Of a DNA stretch of 25,297 nt, positions 22,052 to 25,297 are shown one piece after another (positions within the stretch are counted from its first letter, which is position 1; every line of letters starts with the position of its first letter). A model generated the notes under the pieces. It did not search any database and had not been told where the DNA came from. It saw only the letters and a program-made list of their open reading frames with translations. A program made the position numbers and the translations under genes. Origin of the DNA: an uncultured Angelakisella sp. (GTDB lineage Bacteria; Bacillota; Clostridia; Oscillospirales; Ruminococcaceae); the NCBI GenBank assembly GCA_934524965.1, contig CAKSYU010000026.1:1-25297 (forward strand), in the 5' to 3' direction.

Positions 22052-22097
22052 ATTTTGGCAAATAAAATTTTGTCGAAAGGCTTGACATTTGCCAAAA
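22052..22097. promoter_or_regulatory. Inverted TTTGGCAAAT sites in a divergent control region
   Basis: ATTTTGGCAAAT (22052-22063) and ATTTGCCAAAA (22087-22097) are inverted copies; a third, TTTTGCCAA, occurs near 21984. The right copy overlaps the plus-strand -35 box at 22082. This AT-rich patch lies between two divergent regulator units and is a good candidate operator for the XRE protein at 22201, although binding is inferred. Confidence 0.45.
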
Positions 22098-22109
22098 AAT
22101 CACTACGAT
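22082..22109 (+). promoter_or_regulatory. Promoter of the XRE regulator gene at 22201
   Basis: A perfect TTGACA (22082-22087), 16 bases, TACGAT (22104-22109). The -35 box overlaps the ATTTGCCAAAA repeat, which suits repression. Confidence 0.55.
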
Positions 22110-22200
22110 AAGCTATCCCAAGGGTTTTTGCAGGGGAACGGGGGAAGCGTTCCCTACACAAAGCCCTAAAAGCAGGAGCCAGGAGAGAAGTGGAGGAACG

Positions 22201-22446
22201 ATGGGAAAATACGAGCTGTACGGCACGACCCTGCGGCGGCTACGCCGGTCGCTGGGGCTGACCCAGCAGGCGCTGGGCGAAAAATGCGGGCTTTCCGCCA
22301 GCGGCATCGGTATGCTGGAACGGGGGCTGCGGCTGCCCTCGGCGAAGGCGGAGCGGCGGCTGCGCGCCCTTTTACCGGAGCTGCCGCCCCGCCCCAAAAA
22401 GCCGGTACGCCGTGCCGATCTGCTGACGGTGCTGCGGCGGGGGTAG
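22201..22446 (+). CDS. Small XRE-family regulator
   Basis: An 81-aa protein that is little more than a Cro/C1-type helix-turn-helix: LRRLRRSLGLTQQALGEKCG followed by LSASGIGMLERGLRLPSAKA, and a basic, proline-containing tail (PPRPKKPVRRADLLTVLRR). GGAGG sits six bases before ATG 22201. It is transcribed away from the coiled-coil/sigma-like pair across a shared AT-rich region with repeated TTTGGCAAAT half-sites, a typical plan for autoregulation and control of the divergent genes. Cloverleaf element D follows 20 bases after the stop. Confidence 0.85.
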   Translation: MGKYELYGTTLRRLRRSLGLTQQALGEKCGLSASGIGMLERGLRLPSAKAERRLRALLPELPPRPKKPVRRADLLTVLRRG

Positions 22447-22465
22447 CCGGTGCAGGGAGCCGGTC

Positions 22466-22544
22466 GGGGCGCAGGCAAGCCGCCCCAGGCGGCTTCGGCG
22501 GGCTTCGCCCGCCGGCTCCGGCTGTGCCGGAGCGCCTGCGCCCC
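22466..22544. repeat. Cloverleaf repeat element, copy D
   Basis: Outer stem GGGGCGCAGGC (22466-22476) pairs perfectly with 22534-22544. Three hairpins follow with no unpaired bases between them: arm 1, AAGCCGCC-CCA-GGCGGCTT (22477-22495); arm 2, CGGCGGGC-TTC-GCCCGCCG (22496-22514), identical to arm 2 of copy B; arm 3, GCTCCGGC-TGT-GCCGGAGC (22515-22533). It lies between the XRE gene and the csaA terminator. Confidence 0.88.
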
Positions 22545-22563
22545 TCCCCCCTCCCCCTGCCGC

Positions 22564-22609
22564 AAAAGAAAAAGCCCCGACGGGGTCTCCCCGCCGAAGC
22601 CGTTTTCTT
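22564..22609 (-). terminator. Terminator of the csaA unit, partly bidirectional
   Basis: AAGAAAA (22566-22572) with TTTTCTT (22603-22609) and an inner GC stem (22574-22585 with 22589-22600, three mismatches). On the minus strand a CTTTTTCTTTT tract follows. It lies between the convergent XRE and csaA genes. Confidence 0.65.
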
Positions 22610-22621
22610 CTGTTTTGGGGT

Positions 22622-22951
22622 TCAGCCCAGCTTATCGCCGTTGGCGGCGGGCTGCTGCGGCGTAATGAGGATCACGCCGCCGGCGGAATAGGTGCCGAGC
22701 ACCAGCACCTCGCTCATAAAATCCGCGATCTGTCGGGGCGGGAAGTTGACCACCGCCAGCACCTGCAGCCCTACCAGCTCCTCCGGACGGTAATGCTCGG
22801 TGATCTGCGCCGAGGAGCGCTTTACCCCGATCTCCTCACCGAAATCGATGGTGAGCTGATATGCCGGTCGGCGGGCTTTGGGGAAAGGCTTTGCCTCCCG
22901 CACCGTCCCGACCCTGATATCCAGCTTGGAAAAATCGTCTATCGTCGCCAT
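22622..22951 (-). CDS. csaA: CsaA-type tRNA-binding-domain protein
   Basis: A 109-aa single-domain protein of CsaA size. ATG 22951 (GGAG seven bases upstream) gives the family opening MATIDDFSKLDIRVGTV; any longer reading extends into the pfkA gene in another frame. The OB-fold tRNA-binding domain (as in the C-terminus of MetRS and in Arc1p/EMAPII) covers nearly the whole protein, with AYQLTIDFGEEIGVKRSSAQ, LVGLQVLAVVNFPPRQIADF, and SEVLVLG as hallmark blocks. CsaA was described in Bacillus subtilis as an export-related chaperone, but tRNA or protein binding is all that the family supports. It starts 16 bases after pfkA and is probably co-transcribed. Confidence 0.93.
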   Translation of the reverse strand: MATIDDFSKLDIRVGTVREAKPFPKARRPAYQLTIDFGEEIGVKRSSAQITEHYRPEELVGLQVLAVVNFPPRQIADFMSEVLVLGTYSAGGVILITPQQPAANGDKLG

Positions 22952-22967
22952 ATCTTTCTCCGTCAAA

Positions 22968-23942
22968 TCAAATACTGATCTCGCGGGCGACCTTGTAGTA
23001 CAGCTCGTTGATGTCCTTTTTGAGTGCCAGCGCCTCGTCAATGTCGATATCGTAGATGCGGTTCGCCTTGACCCCGACGATGCGGCTGCCGACGCCCTCC
23101 TCCAACAGCTCGATGGCACGGTAGCCCATGGCACTGGCATAAACGCGCTCCATGGCAGTGGCGTTGCCGCCGCGCTGCACATGGCCCAGCACCGTCAGGC
23201 GGGTCTCCACACCGGTGCGCTGCTCGATGTAGTAGCACATATCCTTGCTGTTGCCCACGCCCTCCGCCACGACAACGATGAAGTGGTGCTTGCCGGTGGT
23301 CATGGTGGCTTTCATGCGGTCTACCACATCATGGTCAAGGTTAAAGGGGCGCTCTGGAATGAGAGTGGCGATGGCGCCGGTGGCAAGTCCGGCATACAGC
23401 GCCAAATGACCGGCGTTGCGCCCCATGACCTCCACAACGGAGCAGCGATCGTGGGATTGGGAGGTATCGCGCAGCTTATCGATGCTTTCCACGGCGGTAT
23501 TCAGGGCGGTATCAAAGCCGATGGTGTACTCGGTGGAGGCAATGTCGTTATCGATGGTGCCGGGGATACCGATGGTGGGAATACCCAGTGCCGAGAGCTT
23601 CTGCGCGCCGCGGAATGAACCGTCGCCGCCGATGACGACCAGACCGTCGATGCCGCGGGAACGGAGGATCTCCGCCGCCTTTTTCTGACCCTCCTCGGTC
23701 ATGAATTCCTTGCTGCGGGCGGTGTAAAGAATAGTGCCGCCGCGGCTGATGATATTGCTGACAGAACGCTCCTGAAGCTCGTCCATGCGATCCTCCATCA
23801 AGCCCTCATAGCCGTGGAAGATGCCGTAAACGCTGTGACCCTTGTGCAGGGCGGTGCGCACCACGCTGCGGACCGCGGCATTCATGCCGGGGGCATCGCC
23901 GCCGCTGGTAAGAACTGCAAATGTTTTCTTGGTTTCGCTCAT
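22968..23942 (-). CDS. pfkA: ATP-dependent 6-phosphofructokinase
   Basis: A 324-aa enzyme that phosphorylates fructose 6-phosphate to the 1,6-bisphosphate in glycolysis; the length is typical of bacterial PfkA. ATG 23942 is preceded by AAGGAGGAG with suitable spacing. VLTSGGDAPGMNAAVR (residues 10-25) binds ATP, VIGGDGSFRGA (103-113) continues the nucleotide site, GIPGTIDNDI (125-134) contains the catalytic Asp (D131), and EVMGRNAGHLAL binds substrate. The glycine in GGDGS at the ATP site indicates the ATP-dependent type rather than the pyrophosphate type, which carries Asp there. It follows dnaE at 104 bases, an order common in Firmicutes, and precedes csaA. Confidence 0.97.
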   Translation of the reverse strand: MSETKKTFAVLTSGGDAPGMNAAVRSVVRTALHKGHSVYGIFHGYEGLMEDRMDELQERSVSNIISRGGTILYTARSKEFMTEEGQKKAAEILRSRGIDGLVVIGGDGSFRGAQKLSALGIPTIGIPGTIDNDIASTEYTIGFDTALNTAVESIDKLRDTSQSHDRCSVVEVMGRNAGHLALYAGLATGAIATLIPERPFNLDHDVVDRMKATMTTGKHHFIVVVAEGVGNSKDMCYYIEQRTGVETRLTVLGHVQRGGNATAMERVYASAMGYRAIELLEEGVGSRIVGVKANRIYDIDIDEALALKKDINELYYKVAREISI

Positions 23943-24046
23943 GATCTTCTCCTCCTTGTAGCTGCCCCTGTCCGGCAAAAACCGTTTGTTTTCTTTTCGG
24001 GCAAAGGCGCTTGATATAGCTTTCCTTGATTTATCTCCTTGGTGTA

Positions 24047-25297
24047 TCAGTAAGCCTGCTCCGGCGGGGCTTTGGGGGCTTCGGGCGGCAGCAGGGCAAC
24101 ATTTTCCTCGCCCAGCACACGCCGCAACTCGCCCAGCAGCGCCGGATTGGCATCGCTGTTATAGTCACTGCCCGCTTTCAGCAGGCGTCCGGTCTCGGCT
24201 TCCCGCACCAGCAGGGAGATCTCCCCCTCGAAGATGGAGAACAGCAGCCGCAGCTTTTCCCACTGCTCGCCCTTTGCCTGCGCCACCCGAATGAGCAGCC
24301 TGCTGCCTGCCGCGGCGGGGGCAGCGCTTTGGGGACGCTGTTCCGTTTGGCGGGCGGACTGCCGTTCCCGCGGCGGGCGGGACTGGGGTGCCCGTACCGG
24401 CGGGGCGTTTTTCCGCTCCTCGATGGTGTACAGGGTATCCAGCACCAGCTTGGTGTCATCCTCCTCCCGCAGCGAGACCCTGCCGCGGAAGAAATAGGGC
24501 TGCCCCACCGTCAGCTTCTGGCTGACCTCGGTATAGGTGCGGGAAAACGCCATGACCTCCATGCTGCCGGTCATATCCTCCACGGTAAGCATGGCAAGGA
24601 TATCGCCCCGCTTGGTGGTGCGCATTTTCTTATCCGCTAAGATGCCGAAGATCTCGACCCAGGCGTTATCATAGGGGGCGTTGGTCTCGGCGCTTTGCAG
24701 CCGTCCGATACGTACCGCCTGATAACGGTCGTAAAGCTCCAGATACTGGCTCATGGGGTGACCGGAAAGGTACATGCCGGTGACTTCCTTTTCGTAGGCA
24801 AGCAGCTCGGAATGGGGGAATTCCTCGCAGGAGGAAAGCCGGTAATCGGCGGTGGCGCCGCCCTCCCCAAAGAGGGAAAGCTGCCCGCCCGCAAGGTATT
24901 TATCCTCCTCGGCAATGGCTTCCGCCAGCGAGGAGTAGTTTTCCAGCATCTCCCGCCGGTTGGCGCCCAGCCCATCTAAAGCGCCGCATTTGATGAGGCT
25001 TTCCACCCCACGGCGGTTCAGGTCGCCGGAGGCGGTGCGGCGGCAGAACGCTACAAAATCGGTGAATACACCGTTTTCCTCCCGTTCCTTCAGGATCTCC
25101 TCAATCACGCTGCGTCCCATGTTTTTGATAGCAAGCAAACCGAAGCGGATCCCCTCCGGCGTGACGGTAAAGACCATATCGCTCTGGTTGATATCGGGGG
25201 ACAGCACGGGGATCTCCAGGCGGGAACATTCCTCGATGTATTCCATCAGCTTGGCGGTGTTATCCAGCACGCTGGTCATCAGCGCCGCCATGTATTC
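24047..25297 (-). CDS. dnaE: DNA polymerase III subunit alpha, C-terminal part
   Basis: The last 416 or so codons of dnaE; the frame is open through the right edge of the window, so the start, PHP domain and catalytic palm are missing. Visible parts, in order: the end of the fingers region (EYMAALMTSVLDNTAKLMEY, then IPVLSPDINQSD), helix-hairpin-helix DNA binding (FGLLAIKNMGRSVIEEILKER), a stretch with YEKEVTGMYLSGHPM, an OB-fold (VEIFGILADKKMRTTKRGD to VSLREEDDTKLVLDTLYTIEE), a P/R/Q-rich probably disordered linker, and the small C-terminal domain (RLLIRVAQAKGEQWEKLR to LGEENVALL). This layout is DnaE rather than PolC, where the exonuclease and OB-fold come earlier. In clostridia DnaE works with PolC in replication. 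It is followed by pfkA on the same strand. Confidence 0.95.
   Translation of the reverse strand, partial: EYMAALMTSVLDNTAKLMEYIEECSRLEIPVLSPDINQSDMVFTVTPEGIRFGLLAIKNMGRSVIEEILKEREENGVFTDFVAFCRRTASGDLNRRGVESLIKCGALDGLGANRREMLENYSSLAEAIAEEDKYLAGGQLSLFGEGGATADYRLSSCEEFPHSELLAYEKEVTGMYLSGHPMSQYLELYDRYQAVRIGRLQSAETNAPYDNAWVEIFGILADKKMRTTKRGDILAMLTVEDMTGSMEVMAFSRTYTEVSQKLTVGQPYFFRGRVSLREEDDTKLVLDTLYTIEERKNAPPVRAPQSRPPRERQSARQTEQRPQSAAPAAAGSRLLIRVAQAKGEQWEKLRLLFSIFEGEISLLVREAETGRLLKAGSDYNSDANPALLGELRRVLGEENVALLPPEAPKAPPEQAY

Noticed and set aside
22952..23182. N-terminal extension of csaA into pfkA
   Set aside because: The added residues are a wrong-frame reading of pfkA; the CsaA family starts at MATIDDFSKLDIRVGTV, with a good ribosome site at 22951.
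1..25297. CRISPR array, insertion sequence, prophage, rRNA or tRNA
   Set aside because: No regularly spaced direct repeats, transposase or integrase motifs, or conserved RNA sequences were seen on either strand.

Overview
The window comes from a GC-rich, endospore-forming low-GC-type lineage (Clostridia), most likely an Oscillospirales/Ruminococcaceae-like gut anaerobe. The evidence is the dipicolinate synthase pair (spoVFA/spoVFB), an IspH fused to four S1 domains (a clostridial hallmark), a PerR-type regulator, a BlaI/M56 sensor operon, good Shine-Dalgarno sites and a TTGACA/TATAAT promoter style. No rRNA, tRNA, insertion sequence, prophage or CRISPR array is visible. Identifications rest on motif recognition only; no database was searched.

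Layout. 1-1256: tandem terminators, then a minus-strand secreted surface protein ending in an NPSTG sorting signal, with two abutting perfect palindromes in its leader. 1317-2642 (minus): membrane-anchored glycerophosphodiester phosphodiesterase and a small XRE regulator. 2880-4850 (plus): a small DUF6514-like protein and the dpaA-dpaB pair. 4863-9911 (plus): RpiR-type regulator, BaiN/YhiN-type flavoprotein, cytidylate kinase and IspH-S1, tightly packed with two 4-bp ATGA overlaps. 10094-10543 (plus): PerR-like repressor with its own promoter and dyad. 10610-11595 (minus): a small conserved-looking protein and deoxyribose-phosphate aldolase.

11697-21125 (minus) is the most unusual part: a roughly 9.3-kb four-gene operon with a BlaI-type repressor, a 1227-residue M56 (BlaR1-like) membrane metallopeptidase with a giant extracytoplasmic domain, and two large lipoproteins. 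The 890-aa lipoprotein is essentially the M56 sensor domain released as a free lipoprotein; the 827-aa one is a more distant relative. The start of the operon carries three TTCTA-N6-TAGAA dyads, one of which contains the promoter -10 box. I infer a self-regulated envelope-sensing system in which one sensor module is built in tethered and free forms.

21340-22446: a divergent cassette with a coiled-coil protein and a sigma-region-4-like protein (genes overlapping by 200 nt) on the minus strand, and an XRE regulator on the plus strand, around an AT-rich control region. 22566-25297 (minus): csaA, pfkA and the 3' part of dnaE, a common Firmicutes housekeeping neighbourhood.

Four intergenic gaps (7067-7194, 9944-10030, 21158-21261, 22466-22544) contain the same kind of GC-rich element: an outer stem enclosing exactly three hairpins, a cloverleaf. 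Stem sequences differ between copies but stay complementary, so these form a structured repeat family. This and the BlaI/M56 operon are the two best candidates for something undescribed.
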